A stretch of 64,000 bases of DNA from Bacteroidales bacterium (GCA_016714605.1 JADKDL010000001.1:124001-188000); one strand, 5' to 3'. Shown: positions 27,301 through 36,781, counted from the stretch's first letter. Notes: generated from the sequence alone by a model not told the origin. Numbers and translations are program-made.

Positions 27301-28342
27301 TGTGATTTACTGTATTAAAAAAATGTAGTGCCGAATCTTTATAAATTGAATTTGATTTTGCTAATTCTTTTAAAATTGTTTCACATTCTTTTCTTTTAGC
27401 TAGTTTATAGTAAGACTGTGCAGTTAACCATTGGGCTTCATGATAGTATGATTCTTTAATGCCTATGGAATTTTGGTTTTGTACTACATTTTGATATAAT
27501 TTGTTTGAAAAATTTTCTCTCATTTTTTCAATTGCAGTTACCGCTTCTCTAGATTGATAGCTAGGTTCTGAATATTCTGCTGATGGTGCATTTGTTTTAT
27601 TATCCATCAATTTTTTTGAACTTCTAGCTTTATTCGTTTTATTGTCGATATTTTTTTCCTTTGCTCTATCTTCTGTTGTGATACTTTCTACCAAAAAAAT
27701 ATCATTACTTTCTTTTTCGCTTACACTTGCTGCAATTTTAGATTCGGGAGCTACGGTTGAAATTTCTTCAACCTTATCATCTACAGAAATTTCTTCTGAT
27801 TCATAATAAGAAAAAGATTGTTCAGCTTCATCGTGTTGCGAAATAATTTTTTCTGATATTAAAGGTTTAGTAAGTGTTTTTTCTTTTTTTTCTGAAATAT
27901 TCTCAAAATCCACTGTGGGTTCATTTGCAATGGTTTCTTCCGATTCTTTAAGAGGTTCTGTTTTATCTGTTTTGATATCGTTCTGGGCAATAGGAACCGA
28001 AGGATTTTTTGATGATATGGAATTGTAATACAAGGTAATGCCAACCAATAGTAATAAAATTGCAGCAATGCTGATTATTCTTTTAAATAGAATAGATTTT
28101 CCTTTTGGAGCTGTAATTATGGTTTTATCAATATAACTATCTAATTGATTGCTATATAAGTCAAGAGAATTTTTACCCAAAAGTCTCATTCCGTCAATTT
28201 GATCTGAACACATTTCACATTGTGATATGTGTTTTTCTACCAAATAGATTTCTTTTGGGTTCAATTTATCATTGATATATGCCCACATTTGCTCTTCGCT
28301 AATGCAGACATCTTTTTCAAATATTTTTATAGACTTATTCAT
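27293..28342 (-). CDS. Transmembrane anti-sigma factor (zinc-finger type)
   Basis: Residues 15-50 form a zf-HC2-type anti-sigma domain with H38, C42 and C45 (HxxxCxxC). One membrane segment follows at about 88-106. The periplasmic part is a long acidic/lysine-rich, poorly ordered region (about 107-255) and a C-terminal helical TPR-like domain (SYYHEAQWLTAQSYYKLAK). It should hold the ECF sigma factor encoded 82 bases upstream and release it on an envelope signal. It overlaps the thioesterase start by 8 bases. Confidence 0.8.
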   Translation of the reverse strand: MNKSIKIFEKDVCISEEQMWAYINDKLNPKEIYLVEKHISQCEMCSDQIDGMRLLGKNSLDLYSNQLDSYIDKTIITAPKGKSILFKRIISIAAILLLLVGITLYYNSISSKNPSVPIAQNDIKTDKTEPLKESEETIANEPTVDFENISEKKEKTLTKPLISEKIISQHDEAEQSFSYYESEEISVDDKVEEISTVAPESKIAASVSEKESNDIFLVESITTEDRAKEKNIDNKTNKARSSKKLMDNKTNAPSAEYSEPSYQSREAVTAIEKMRENFSNKLYQNVVQNQNSIGIKESYYHEAQWLTAQSYYKLAKRKECETILKELAKSNSIYKDSALHFFNTVNHNE

Positions 28343-28424
28343 CTGTATAATTTTTTTTCAGATGGAAAATATATAGGTGTAACTCATGATATTCTTTGTG
28401 AACAATAGATTAATGTATATAAAA

Positions 28425-29024
28425 TCAGGAAAAAGATATAATGTGTTTAATAAACAAAATGCTACTAATTGCAAAAATAAGAGTGATAATAATTAATTTC
28501 TCAAGCATTAATTTCAGATTTCGTTTTCCATTTTGAATATTGCTCTTTACATCATTATATTCCATTCCGGTTAATTCCTGAATTTCTTTGTATGTTTTTT
28601 CTTCTATAAAAAATAGTTCTATACATATTTTTTGTTCGGGCTTAAGTTTCTCAATGGCACCATATATATGATTATCTGTTTCTATTTGCAAATTGGTATT
28701 ATCATGATCCAAATCTGCATAGATTTCCATATCATTTTCAATCTTTATTTCATTTTTATAATTTTTAGATTGTAAAAGCTTCAAACAATGATTTTTAGTT
28801 ACGACATGCAACCAAGATTTAAAGTTTTTAATTTCATATTTTTTCATTTCTAGTAGTATCTTTTCAAATACAAACATAGCAGCGTCGTAACTCATGTCTT
28901 TGTCTTTCAGATATTTCATACACACAGATATTGTAAAACGAGAATAACGTTTAAACAGCTGAGCAACCAGAGCGTTGTCTCCGGTTTTTTGAAATAAAGA
29001 AACTAATTCAATATCTGAAATCAT
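28425..29024 (-). CDS. ECF sigma factor with a C-terminal membrane helix
   Basis: The 199-aa protein has sigma-70 region 2 (QLFKRYSRFTISVCMKYLKD, then SYDAAMFVFEKIL, FKSWLHVVTKNHCL) and region 4 (IEKLKPEQKICIELFFIE, TYKEIQELTGM, VKSNIQNGKRNLKLML). Unusually, it ends in a hydrophobic helix at about 176-193 (LIIITLIFAISSILFIK) followed by a short polar tail, so the sigma factor itself should be membrane-tethered. It heads a sigma / anti-sigma / thioesterase operon. The family call is firm; the tethering is inferred from hydrophobicity. Confidence 0.85.
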   Translation of the reverse strand: MISDIELVSLFQKTGDNALVAQLFKRYSRFTISVCMKYLKDKDMSYDAAMFVFEKILLEMKKYEIKNFKSWLHVVTKNHCLKLLQSKNYKNEIKIENDMEIYADLDHDNTNLQIETDNHIYGAIEKLKPEQKICIELFFIEEKTYKEIQELTGMEYNDVKSNIQNGKRNLKLMLEKLIIITLIFAISSILFIKHIISFS

Positions 29025-29271
29025 TTTTCTACGTAAATAAATCCTTTCACAAGAGATAGAGTAATGTATTGGGAAAACATTCCCGAAAATAGATATTTTC
29101 TTAATTAAAAAGTTTTATTTTCTAATAAAAAATGCCAAAAAATTAATATTTGAAAGCAACTTGAGTCGAAATAAATAAATGGATAAATCTATCTTTAGTT
29201 TTTGTTTAAATTAATTTGCTTAAATAGTAGAAATTCAAAGGTTTTTTTTCTACAAAACATATATAAAACAA
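29025..29271. other. Spacer upstream of the ECF sigma gene
   Basis: No gene and no TAnnTTTG match was found here, which would fit transcription of the sigma operon from an ECF-type (possibly autoregulated) promoter instead. The sequence is AT-rich. Confidence 0.3.
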
Positions 29272-29302
29272 AAAAAGGGAGACTTTCTATTTCTCCCTTT
29301 TT
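29272..29302 (-). terminator. Terminator after the GH8 gene
   Basis: AAAAAGGGAGA and TCTCCCTTTTT form an 11-bp stem with T tails on both strands, 24 bases after the GH8 stop on the minus strand. Confidence 0.85.
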
Positions 29303-29325
29303 AAAATTATTTTAATATATCAAAA

Positions 29326-32028
29326 TTAATATTCTAGTGTACACTTGTCAGTAACCTTAATATAATAACCTTTACTAGGTTCAAAATTCTGAATTGAACC
29401 GCCTCCATTCTGAAATACCCCATTGAAATTTGAAATTGAAGTCACTTTGCTACTAATTTCTAATATTGTTTCTTGAATTGATTTTTGAGTTTGAAATGGA
29501 TATCCAATTATATTCCATCCTTTATTTAGTTGTGCTGAGAAAGATGCTAGAAGCGTACCTTCTACGGTTACATTTGCATCAGAATTGGCATATACCAAAT
29601 AGCCGTTTCCGGTTTTTATTTCTTTTAAAGAATTCAAATATGAAGGGTTAGATTTATTGTATAAATAATCTAGATTTTTAATAATATCTATATTCGAAAA
29701 TACCGATTTAAACACTTCTGAAATAAGTGAAGATTTTGGTGTAACGTAAAGTGAAATTAAATTCCATCCTCTTTTAAGTGCAATGGTTTGAGTATATTTT
29801 TCAACTACCGGTTCGCCAACTAAATCGGCAGCACCAAATACACTTGGGTTTTGCCATCCGTTATCTTCGGTAGCATTCCAAGCTATTTTGTTTTCTCTGC
29901 TACTACCTCCATCATCATCGTTTATTGCTATATCTATACCTAATGTAGCTCCAACGGTAGGACTTAGTTTTATTGTTGTCCAAGGAATTGCAACTTCTAA
30001 TGTATATCCGGTAGCGTTTGTAACTATTTTAAATTGTATTCCGGCTGTTGAATTTGAAGGATTTGAACCTCCTGTTCTAATGACATCAGATTTGTAATTG
30101 AAGCCCCATTGGAAGTCGTTCTGATTATCGTATGAACTACCTTTTGAGTTATTTCCATCTATGAAAATTTCAACACCGTCATCGTCCCACCAATTGTCGC
30201 CCGAATCATTTTGTAGATTATTATCGGTAACTTGAACTACAATATATAGATTTGTGTTATCCCATATTGCTGACCATTTTGCCGATAAATCGGTGCTATT
30301 TGGATTGCCCTGTAGCGCTTTAGAAATATTTCTGAAATTTGTATATGCAGTTTCTGTTACACCATCGGTAGAAATAGAGACAGATGTTTTTTGAATTTGT
30401 GGCGAAACTTCAACGAAAACAGCATCGTTTGTTGAGGCACAGCCAGTAGCCGAAACTTCAACCTTATATTCCCCTGGTTTATCTATAACCAATGTTTTCT
30501 GAGTAGCTCCAGATATTGCTGTTCCATCTAAATACCATTTATAGTTAATACCTGAACCTTCTACTTTTGCATCGAGCGTAGCAGATCCTTTTAGCAGAAT
30601 ATCGTTTCCTAAATTTACAACAGGTAGACTTGCAGAAACTATTACTTTAGCTTCTGAGCTACATTTACCTGCTGAGTCCATAACTACTTTATAGGTGCCT
30701 GCTGTTGTTGCTGTATAGGTATTTGAAGTGTTTTTTTGTATTTCAGCATCATTTTTATACCAAGTAAATGTTTTTCCTGAAGAAGTTGCAACTCCTGCAT
30801 TGAGTATAGCTTGACCAGAACCGCAAAGCGATTTATCTGTTCCAAGATTTACTTGCGAACATTTTGGTCCTACTACTGCTGGCGAATATGGATTCCAGAA
30901 GTTTCCAGTTGCTAAGAATTTATACATTACTGCCAAGCAGGTATTAAAATAGTTGTCACCTGGCAAGGTACGGAAATGTTCCATAAATTTGTCGGCATCT
31001 GCTTGACTTGTAGCCATACCAGATAATGCGAAAGAACCAACAAATGGTACATTGTGCCATTGACCAGTTACAGTTCCATCAAGCTTATATCCATCTACAA
31101 CTTTATCTATACCTCCTACTTTTGTATTTACAAAGCCCACAACTCTGGTTAAGAATGTTTTAGCGTTTGCATCGCCCCACCATAAATAATCGGTAGCAAT
31201 TCTCCACGGAGTACGGCATGCATCGTACTGGTAGGTATCAGCTCCACCACCGCCACCAACAGCGCCCCCACAAGGACCTGCAGCTCCGTTAGTATTTGTC
31301 CATGCCGATACTAATCCAGTTGTAGCATTTTGATTTTTAAACAAAACAGTATATGAGTCTTTTGCAGCATTGTTCCAAAATTCGGCTGTTGAGCTGTTGC
31401 CTTTACCTTCAAAATACTTTGCAAAAGCACGGTAATAGCCTGGTGCATAATAACTAGGATTTGTACAATCGCAACCACCCCAAGCATCGCCCGGTTTTTG
31501 AACAATGAGTCCGCAACTTGTAAATTCACTATTTTTTATTGAATTTACCAATGATTCGAAATGCTGTGCATAACCTCCATTAGGCCACTGATGTACAGCT
31601 ACCAACATACCCATAACAGCATCTAAATCGCCATCGGTAGCTGCTCCTGTTTGTTTAGCTCCTGTATTGCAACCACTATATTCCCAGTGCATTACTCCGT
31701 TACCGTTTTTTCGGTTATTATAGTATTTAAGAAGTTTGTCAAATTTTGTTTTGTCACCTGCATAAGCAGTGATAACTAAACCATAACCAATACCTTCTGA
31801 AACGGTATTACCATCGTAATTTATTCGAGCTTCGTTATTTGAACACTCAACATAATACTTGCTTATCCAGGATTGATATTCCTTATCGGCATCGGCTGAA
31901 GTTATTTTTGAAGATTTGTATCCGTAAGGGTAGGTCACATTTTGTGGATACGTTCGCTCTTGTGCAATAGCATTAAAAAGTAATGCCCATAATGCAAAGA
32001 AATAAATGTAATGTAAATTTCTGTTCAT
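29326..32028 (-). CDS. Secreted multidomain glycoside hydrolase family 8
   Basis: The 900-aa protein has a signal peptide (1-22), a GH8 catalytic domain (about 25-385), two Ig/PKD-like beta domains (about 390-545, each with NLG and TYKV/EYKV strands), a CBM9/DOMON-like domain (about 550-742, starting TDGVTETAYTNFRNISKAL) and a paired C-terminal domain (GWNLISLYV near 753, GWNIIGYPF near 840). In the catalytic domain SEGIGYG holds general acid E79 and ATDGDLD at 130-136 is the GH8 signature. GH8 enzymes cut beta-1,4 glucans, xylan, lichenin or chitosan by inversion; which one is unknown. The C-terminal repeat probably serves surface attachment or secretion (inference). It is monocistronic with its own terminator. 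Confidence 0.88.
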   Translation of the reverse strand: MNRNLHYIYFFALWALLFNAIAQERTYPQNVTYPYGYKSSKITSADADKEYQSWISKYYVECSNNEARINYDGNTVSEGIGYGLVITAYAGDKTKFDKLLKYYNNRKNGNGVMHWEYSGCNTGAKQTGAATDGDLDAVMGMLVAVHQWPNGGYAQHFESLVNSIKNSEFTSCGLIVQKPGDAWGGCDCTNPSYYAPGYYRAFAKYFEGKGNSSTAEFWNNAAKDSYTVLFKNQNATTGLVSAWTNTNGAAGPCGGAVGGGGGADTYQYDACRTPWRIATDYLWWGDANAKTFLTRVVGFVNTKVGGIDKVVDGYKLDGTVTGQWHNVPFVGSFALSGMATSQADADKFMEHFRTLPGDNYFNTCLAVMYKFLATGNFWNPYSPAVVGPKCSQVNLGTDKSLCGSGQAILNAGVATSSGKTFTWYKNDAEIQKNTSNTYTATTAGTYKVVMDSAGKCSSEAKVIVSASLPVVNLGNDILLKGSATLDAKVEGSGINYKWYLDGTAISGATQKTLVIDKPGEYKVEVSATGCASTNDAVFVEVSPQIQKTSVSISTDGVTETAYTNFRNISKALQGNPNSTDLSAKWSAIWDNTNLYIVVQVTDNNLQNDSGDNWWDDDGVEIFIDGNNSKGSSYDNQNDFQWGFNYKSDVIRTGGSNPSNSTAGIQFKIVTNATGYTLEVAIPWTTIKLSPTVGATLGIDIAINDDDGGSSRENKIAWNATEDNGWQNPSVFGAADLVGEPVVEKYTQTIALKRGWNLISLYVTPKSSLISEVFKSVFSNIDIIKNLDYLYNKSNPSYLNSLKEIKTGNGYLVYANSDANVTVEGTLLASFSAQLNKGWNIIGYPFQTQKSIQETILEISSKVTSISNFNGVFQNGGGSIQNFEPSKGYYIKVTDKCTLEY

Positions 32029-32184
32029 TTTGAATAAGAATTATGTTTGGAAAATACAATGATGTAGAACTAAACTAGAGGGGTTTTGATATATATTCCA
32101 AGCCCATGAATCTTTTATTTCTAAAAAATCAAAACCTTATAAATTAATTCTAGCACTAATGCTAAGTTAATAAAAAAAAATTAA

Positions 32185-32219
32185 AAAAAAAACGGCATTT
32201 AAACAAATGCCGTTTTTTT
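32185..32219 (-). terminator. Terminator after the 4Fe-4S protein gene
   Basis: AACGGCATTT and AAATGCCGTT flank an AAAC loop, with A and T runs outside; on the minus strand it lies 33 bases after the restored stop at 32252, supporting that stop as the true gene end. Confidence 0.85.
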
Positions 32220-32251
32220 AAAAACAAATAATACTTTTTGCACATAGATTT

Positions 32252-32425
32252 TTAAACCCACTCTTCTCGTAGTTTTTTACCTTCAACACTTAATATTATT
32301 GATTTTATAGGTGCTTTTCTTGTTGCAATAGCAGAAGCCTTTTTAACCATTTGCAAAAGTCCACCGCAACATGGTACTTCCATTATAAGCACGGTAATGG
32401 TGTTTACCTGAGCTTGATCTATCAT
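32252..32425 (-). pseudogene. Detached C-terminal part of the 4Fe-4S protein gene
   Basis: In the frame next to the upstream gene an open frame of 57 codons runs from ATG 32425 to TAA 32252-32254. It reads MIDQAQVNTITVLIMEVPCC, then GGLLQMVKKA and ends KKLREEWV. The EVPCCGG motif and position identify it as the missing C terminus of the ferredoxin-type gene. The junction is GGAAAAATACAATTGATGA, where one additional A would restore one protein of about 292 aa. The upstream stop and this ATG overlap (TGATG), so re-initiation is possible. Confidence 0.65.
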
Positions 32426-33129
32426 CAATTGTATTTTTCCAAATAAATTTGCTGATTGCTATCTAATTTTGGACATGCAATAACCAGAGATTTGCCTTTT
32501 AAATAATCTTGATGAAAATTTCCTGCTGCAAATGCCGAACAGTCGGCAGCTATAAGCACATCTTTACCTTGCAGAAATCCTGCTCCTGCATTTACTAAGT
32601 GCAGTTGAACGGGCCAATGTGTTAATTCAGATCTCATTGATATTGAATTACTATTGCTCAAAGAGCTGTCTACTGTAAATTCTTTTGGAGCCGATCCCGG
32701 ACATCCTCCTGAACAATTTCCTGAATTACTATTCATTTCTTTCGAATTATCAAGTTTAGAAATAATTGTATGTATATCAAATGGAATATTTTCTTCATTA
32801 TAAAGCAAAAATGAAATACCCTCTTTTAAAAATTTAGTTTCATTATGATCTTTAAGATGTTTTAAATGTGCGGTTACAACATTTGCACCTTTAGTAACCA
32901 TTTCTTTCATTACAGCAATTTCATCGTACGGTGTTGCTTCCCTTCTTTCAATGGTAAGTGCTCCGGTAGGACAGTGGCCTATGCAAGCTCCAAGTCCGTC
33001 GCACATCAAGTCATTTATAAGTCTTGCCTTTCCGTCAATTATCTGAAGTGCGCCTTCATGACACCCAGTTACACAATCGCCGCAACCGGTGCAGAGGTCT
33101 TCTTCTATTTTTATTATATCTCTTTCCAT
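32425..33129 (-). CDS. 4Fe-4S dicluster ferredoxin-type protein, C-terminally truncated by a frameshift
   Basis: The 234-aa frame begins with two 4Fe-4S motifs: CTGCGDCVTGCHEG (near 13-26) and CDGLGACIGHCP (near 43-54). A middle region (SGNCSGGCPGSAPKEF) carries more cysteines, and DVLIAADCSAF plus VIACPKLD near the end match a family of anaerobe iron-sulfur proteins often found beside hybrid-cluster protein genes. It probably works in electron transfer or nitrosative-stress defence. The frame stops early at an A run; the remainder lies at 32252-32425. A TAnnTTTG element lies 47 bases upstream. Confidence 0.75.
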   Translation of the reverse strand: MERDIIKIEEDLCTGCGDCVTGCHEGALQIIDGKARLINDLMCDGLGACIGHCPTGALTIERREATPYDEIAVMKEMVTKGANVVTAHLKHLKDHNETKFLKEGISFLLYNEENIPFDIHTIISKLDNSKEMNSNSGNCSGGCPGSAPKEFTVDSSLSNSNSISMRSELTHWPVQLHLVNAGAGFLQGKDVLIAADCSAFAAGNFHQDYLKGKSLVIACPKLDSNQQIYLEKYN

Positions 33130-33175
33130 AGTTATATATCTCTTTTTTGTATTTAATGCTCAAAAATTTACTTTA

Positions 33176-33183
33176 CAAAAGTA
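33176..33183 (-). promoter_or_regulatory. Putative -7 element of the 4Fe-4S protein gene
   Basis: Minus strand TACTTTTG, 47 bases before the ATG at 33129. Confidence 0.4.
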
Positions 33184-33414
33184 TTTAGAACTGAAATATA
33201 AGAGTGTAACATTTGATACATTTGAAAGAGATTGTATCAATTATAATTTCTTTTCATTTCTGAATAGGAAGTAATTTGATGATAATCAAAGGTTAAAAAA
33301 AGAAAAATTTTCATAGAAAAGGAATAATGCATGAGAAAAATACAATTAAATAAAAAATTCTATTCAACTCAAATAAATAGTACATTTATGGGTGTAGCTT
33401 GTATATTTTTTTAA

Positions 33415-33422
33415 TAATTTTG
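33415..33422 (+). promoter_or_regulatory. Putative -7 element of ppnP and the genes after it
   Basis: TAATTTTG, 27 bases before the ppnP ATG. The 230 bases between this and the minus-strand promoter hold no gene. Confidence 0.45.
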
Positions 33423-33448
33423 CAGCTTGTAATCATATAATAATCATT

Positions 33449-33730
33449 ATGCTAAAAGTAAACGAATATTTTAACGGAACAGTAAAGTCAATAGCACTTG
33501 CTAATGCAGAAGGAACAGCTACAGTTGGAGTAATGGAAGCAGGAGAATACGAATTCGGTACTTCTACAAAGGAATATATGACTGTAATAAGTGGTTCTAT
33601 TACAACACTTTTACCTGGAGAGAAAGAATGGAAAACATTCAAAAAAGGTGAGACTTTTATAGTTGAAAAAAATGAAAAGTTTAAGGTTAAAATGACCGAA
33701 CAAACAGCTTATTATTGCAAATACGAATAG
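33449..33730 (+). CDS. ppnP: Pyrimidine/purine nucleoside phosphorylase PpnP
   Basis: The 93-aa protein is a single cupin-type barrel and matches PpnP (formerly YaiE, DUF1255) over its whole length: VNEYFNGTVKSIAL, GVMEAGEYEFGTS, MTVISGSITTLLPGE and TAYYCKYE. It phosphorolyses several nucleosides to base and ribose-1-phosphate. It starts a run of four closely spaced genes (ppnP, YhbP-like, epimerase, MBOAT). Confidence 0.9.
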   Translation: MLKVNEYFNGTVKSIALANAEGTATVGVMEAGEYEFGTSTKEYMTVISGSITTLLPGEKEWKTFKKGETFIVEKNEKFKVKMTEQTAYYCKYE

Positions 33731-33745
33731 TGCATTAATCATTAG

Positions 33746-34189
33746 ATGATGACAAAAATTTCAGAGAAAAAAATTATTGATTTTATTAAGAAACATCATG
33801 TAATGACAATTGCAACATCTGTTGATAATAAACCATGGTGTTGCAATTGTTTTTATGCGTTTGACAAGGAGAAAACCTGTCTAATTTTTTCATCAGATTT
33901 AAAAACTCGACATGCTCAGGAAGCAGTTATTAATAAGCAGGTAGCAGGTTCTATTGTATTAGAAACTAAAATCATAGGTAAAATTCAAGGCATTCAGTTT
34001 TCCGGAAATATGTTTATTCCTGAAAACGAGATGCTAGCAGAAGCTAATAGCTTATATTTCAAAACATTCCCATTTGCATTGCTTAAAGATACTTTTTTGT
34101 GGCAGTTAGATATTGAATATATCAAGTTTACTGATAACAGCTTAGGTTTTGGAAAAAAAATTATTTGGGAAAAACCACTTTCATTATGA
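33746..34189 (+). CDS. YhbP/UPF0306-like flavin-binding split-barrel protein
   Basis: The 147-aa protein fits the pyridoxamine-phosphate-oxidase-like split barrel: FIKKHHVMTIATSVDNKPWC at the start, then FYAFDKEKTCLIFSSD, ARH-type region KTRHAQEAV, and GIQFSGNMFI. Members bind FMN or remain uncharacterised; no reaction can be named. Two ATGs are adjacent (33746 and 33749). It starts 15 bases after ppnP and its stop overlaps the next ATG by 4 bases. Confidence 0.75.
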   Translation: MMTKISEKKIIDFIKKHHVMTIATSVDNKPWCCNCFYAFDKEKTCLIFSSDLKTRHAQEAVINKQVAGSIVLETKIIGKIQGIQFSGNMFIPENEMLAEANSLYFKTFPFALLKDTFLWQLDIEYIKFTDNSLGFGKKIIWEKPLSL

Positions 34190-35205
34190 TATTAGTAACC
34201 GGAGTAACCGGACTTGTTGGGGCGCATTTACTATTTAAATTACTACAAGATGAAGATAATGTTGTAGCTATTTATAAATCAGACAAATCAAGACAAAAAA
34301 CAAAAAAAATATTTTCCTACTACAGCAGTGATTATGAAAATATTTTTTCTAAAATCATCTGGAAAGAAGCCGATATTACTGATATTGATTCCTTGTTGGA
34401 TGTGTTTGTTGGAATAACGGAAGTGTTTCATTGTGCAGGTTATGTAAATTTTGACCCCTCGGCCAAAGATACTGTAATGGCTATTAATCATTTAGGTACT
34501 GCAAATATTGTAAATGTTTGTTTAGAAAAGTCTGTTGAGGTACTACATTATATAAGTTCAATAGCCGCTATTGGTACTGATGCTAACGGAGAATTAATAA
34601 CAGAAGAGATTGAATGGCAAATAAGCAAAACTAATTCGGTTTATTCTATTTCTAAGTATCATGCTGAAATGGAGGTTTTTAGGGGAGTGGCAGAAGGTTT
34701 AAAGGTAACCATAGTAAATCCGGGATTGATTATTGGTCCGGGAGAGTGGCATTCGTCTTCATTAATTTTATTCCATACCGTTTGGAATGGTATGAAATTT
34801 TATTCAAATGGAATAAATGGATATGTTGATGTAAGAGACGTAGTTGGGTGTATGTTGCAATTAAGAAAGAATAATATTTACAATCAAAAATTTATAGTAG
34901 TTTCAGAAAATATAAGTTATAGAGATTTATTTAATTACATGAGCGCTGCTATGGGCAAAAAACCACCATATATAAAAATAACCCCTTTTATGACTCAAGT
35001 GAAATGGCGATTGGAAAAGATTAAGAGTTTTTTTACCGGACAATCTCCAATTATTACAAAAGACAGCATAAAATCTGTATTCGTAGAGACACTTTATTCA
35101 AACAAAAAAATTGTAGAAGCTATTGATTATAAGTTTGTTCCAATTGAGAGAAGTATTTCCGAGACAACTGTACATTTTTTAAACGACATAAAATCTCAAC
35201 TATAG
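34186..35205 (+). CDS. NAD(P)-dependent epimerase/dehydratase family protein
   Basis: From ATG 34186 the 339-aa protein opens with the Rossmann motif MILVTGVTGLVGAHLL (TGxxGxxG), and has HYISSIAA and the catalytic YSISKYHAE (YxxxK) of extended short-chain dehydrogenases. It probably modifies a nucleotide sugar or a lipid/steroid-like substrate; the substrate is not evident. An upstream TTG gives seven more residues but the ATG fits better because it overlaps the previous stop (ATGA) and places the nucleotide-binding strand at the N terminus. Confidence 0.85.
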   Translation: MILVTGVTGLVGAHLLFKLLQDEDNVVAIYKSDKSRQKTKKIFSYYSSDYENIFSKIIWKEADITDIDSLLDVFVGITEVFHCAGYVNFDPSAKDTVMAINHLGTANIVNVCLEKSVEVLHYISSIAAIGTDANGELITEEIEWQISKTNSVYSISKYHAEMEVFRGVAEGLKVTIVNPGLIIGPGEWHSSSLILFHTVWNGMKFYSNGINGYVDVRDVVGCMLQLRKNNIYNQKFIVVSENISYRDLFNYMSAAMGKKPPYIKITPFMTQVKWRLEKIKSFFTGQSPIITKDSIKSVFVETLYSNKKIVEAIDYKFVPIERSISETTVHFLNDIKSQL

Positions 35206-35239
35206 ACCAAAATAACACTATCAGCGCAAAATATAATTT

Positions 35240-36754
35240 ATGAATTTCTTCGAAACCTTTTTAACTTACAGCCAAGACAGACCCATGATTTTTACGGGTT
35301 CGTATTTTTGGTTTTTTTATGCTTTTGTGCTTATTGTTTATTCTTTTATTTATAAAAGACACTTTACAAGAAGTGCATTTTTGTTTGCTGTAAGTTTGTT
35401 TTTCTATTATAAATCAAGCGGTTTATTTTTCTTTATTTTAATATTTTCCACTTTAGTAGATTATTCCATCGGACTGGCAATTTATAATTCAAAATCCCAA
35501 AATAGAAAAAAAATATTGATTTTTCTCAGTGTTTTTGTCAATTTAGCGCTATTGGGATATTATAAATACAGTTATTTTTTTACCGAACAAATTAATATTT
35601 TATTAGGTACAGATTTTAGAGTTGTAGATCATTTTGCAATTTTAGGTAATCAACTTTTTAATGCAAATTTTAGTATAGATGAAATCATTCTTCCTGTAGG
35701 AATTTCCTTTTATACATTTCAGACAATCAGTTATTCTATTGATGTTTACAGAGGTAGATTAAAACCAGTAAAAAACATAATTGATTTTGGTTTTTATGTT
35801 TCTTATTTTCCGCAATTGGTTGCCGGACCAATAGTAAGAGCTGCTGAATTTATTCCACAGATTTATGAAAAATACCGCTTAACAAAAGAAGATTTTGGTA
35901 TAGCTATATTTTATATAATCAATGGATTAATAAAAAAGATGGTTATCTCCGATTATATTTCGCTTAATTTTGTAGATAGAGTTTTTGACAATCCGGGCAC
36001 CTATACCGGTTTCGAAAATCTAGTTGCCGTTTATGGTTATGCTTTACAGATATATTGCGATTTTTCGGGTTATACAGACATAGCTATTGGAGTATCGTTA
36101 CTTCTAGGATTCAGTCTGCCACTCAACTTCAATTCACCATATAAAGCCGATTCAATAACCGATTTTTGGCGTCGTTGGCACATATCTCTATCGTCATGGC
36201 TTAAAGATTATCTATATATTAGTTTGGGGGGAAATAAAAAAGGTAAATTTAGACAGTACATAAACCTTTTGCTCACTATGCTTCTCGGTGGATTGTGGCA
36301 TGGAGCAAATATACGATTTGTAATTTGGGGAGCTTTACATGGTGTTGGTTTGGCATTTCATAAATTGTGGATGTATTATGTTCCGCTCGCAAAAAATACC
36401 TCTAAAGCGTATCGCATAGTTTCTATAATTATTACCTTTCATTTTGTCTGTTTTGCTTGGATCTTTTTCAGAGCAAAAGATATGGACAATATTAACATAA
36501 TGCTACTTAAAATATTTGGAGATTTTGATATCCAACTTGTGGCAAAAATCATAACTTCTTATTGGAAAATATTCTTAATACTGTTTGTAGGATATTTAAT
36601 ACATTGGCTTCCTAGTAGTATAAAAAGCTATTATAAAACTACTTTTATTAAAACACCTGTTTGGATAAAAATAATTTTTGTAGTTATAACTGTTTTGATA
36701 GTTTATCAATCTAAATCAGCTGATGTTCAGCCATTTATTTACTTTCAATTTTAG
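35240..36754 (+). CDS. MBOAT family O-acyltransferase (AlgI-like)
   Basis: The 504-aa protein is polytopic (about 10-12 hydrophobic segments) and matches AlgI-type membrane-bound O-acyltransferases: LPVGISFYTFQTISYSIDVYRG, FPQLVAGPIVRA, YCDFSGYTDIAIG, FWRRWHISLS and the catalytic-histidine region LLGGLWHGAN followed by WGALHG. It transfers acyl (often acetyl) groups across the inner membrane to a surface polysaccharide or lipid. No AlgJ-like partner is adjacent. It follows the epimerase by 34 bases in the same operon. Confidence 0.9.
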   Translation: MNFFETFLTYSQDRPMIFTGSYFWFFYAFVLIVYSFIYKRHFTRSAFLFAVSLFFYYKSSGLFFFILIFSTLVDYSIGLAIYNSKSQNRKKILIFLSVFVNLALLGYYKYSYFFTEQINILLGTDFRVVDHFAILGNQLFNANFSIDEIILPVGISFYTFQTISYSIDVYRGRLKPVKNIIDFGFYVSYFPQLVAGPIVRAAEFIPQIYEKYRLTKEDFGIAIFYIINGLIKKMVISDYISLNFVDRVFDNPGTYTGFENLVAVYGYALQIYCDFSGYTDIAIGVSLLLGFSLPLNFNSPYKADSITDFWRRWHISLSSWLKDYLYISLGGNKKGKFRQYINLLLTMLLGGLWHGANIRFVIWGALHGVGLAFHKLWMYYVPLAKNTSKAYRIVSIIITFHFVCFAWIFFRAKDMDNINIMLLKIFGDFDIQLVAKIITSYWKIFLILFVGYLIHWLPSSIKSYYKTTFIKTPVWIKIIFVVITVLIVYQSKSADVQPFIYFQF

Positions 36755-36781
36755 AAAATAATATAAATCAAATAGATAAAA

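Noticed and set aside
29326..32028. Canonical type 9 secretion C-terminal domain on the GH8 enzyme
   Set aside because: The end of the protein lacks the usual short CTD motifs; the GWN..GYPF repeat domain is described instead without naming a secretion route.
34165..34185. Upstream TTG start for the epimerase
   Set aside because: ATG 34186 overlaps the previous stop as ATGA and places the Rossmann strand at the N terminus.
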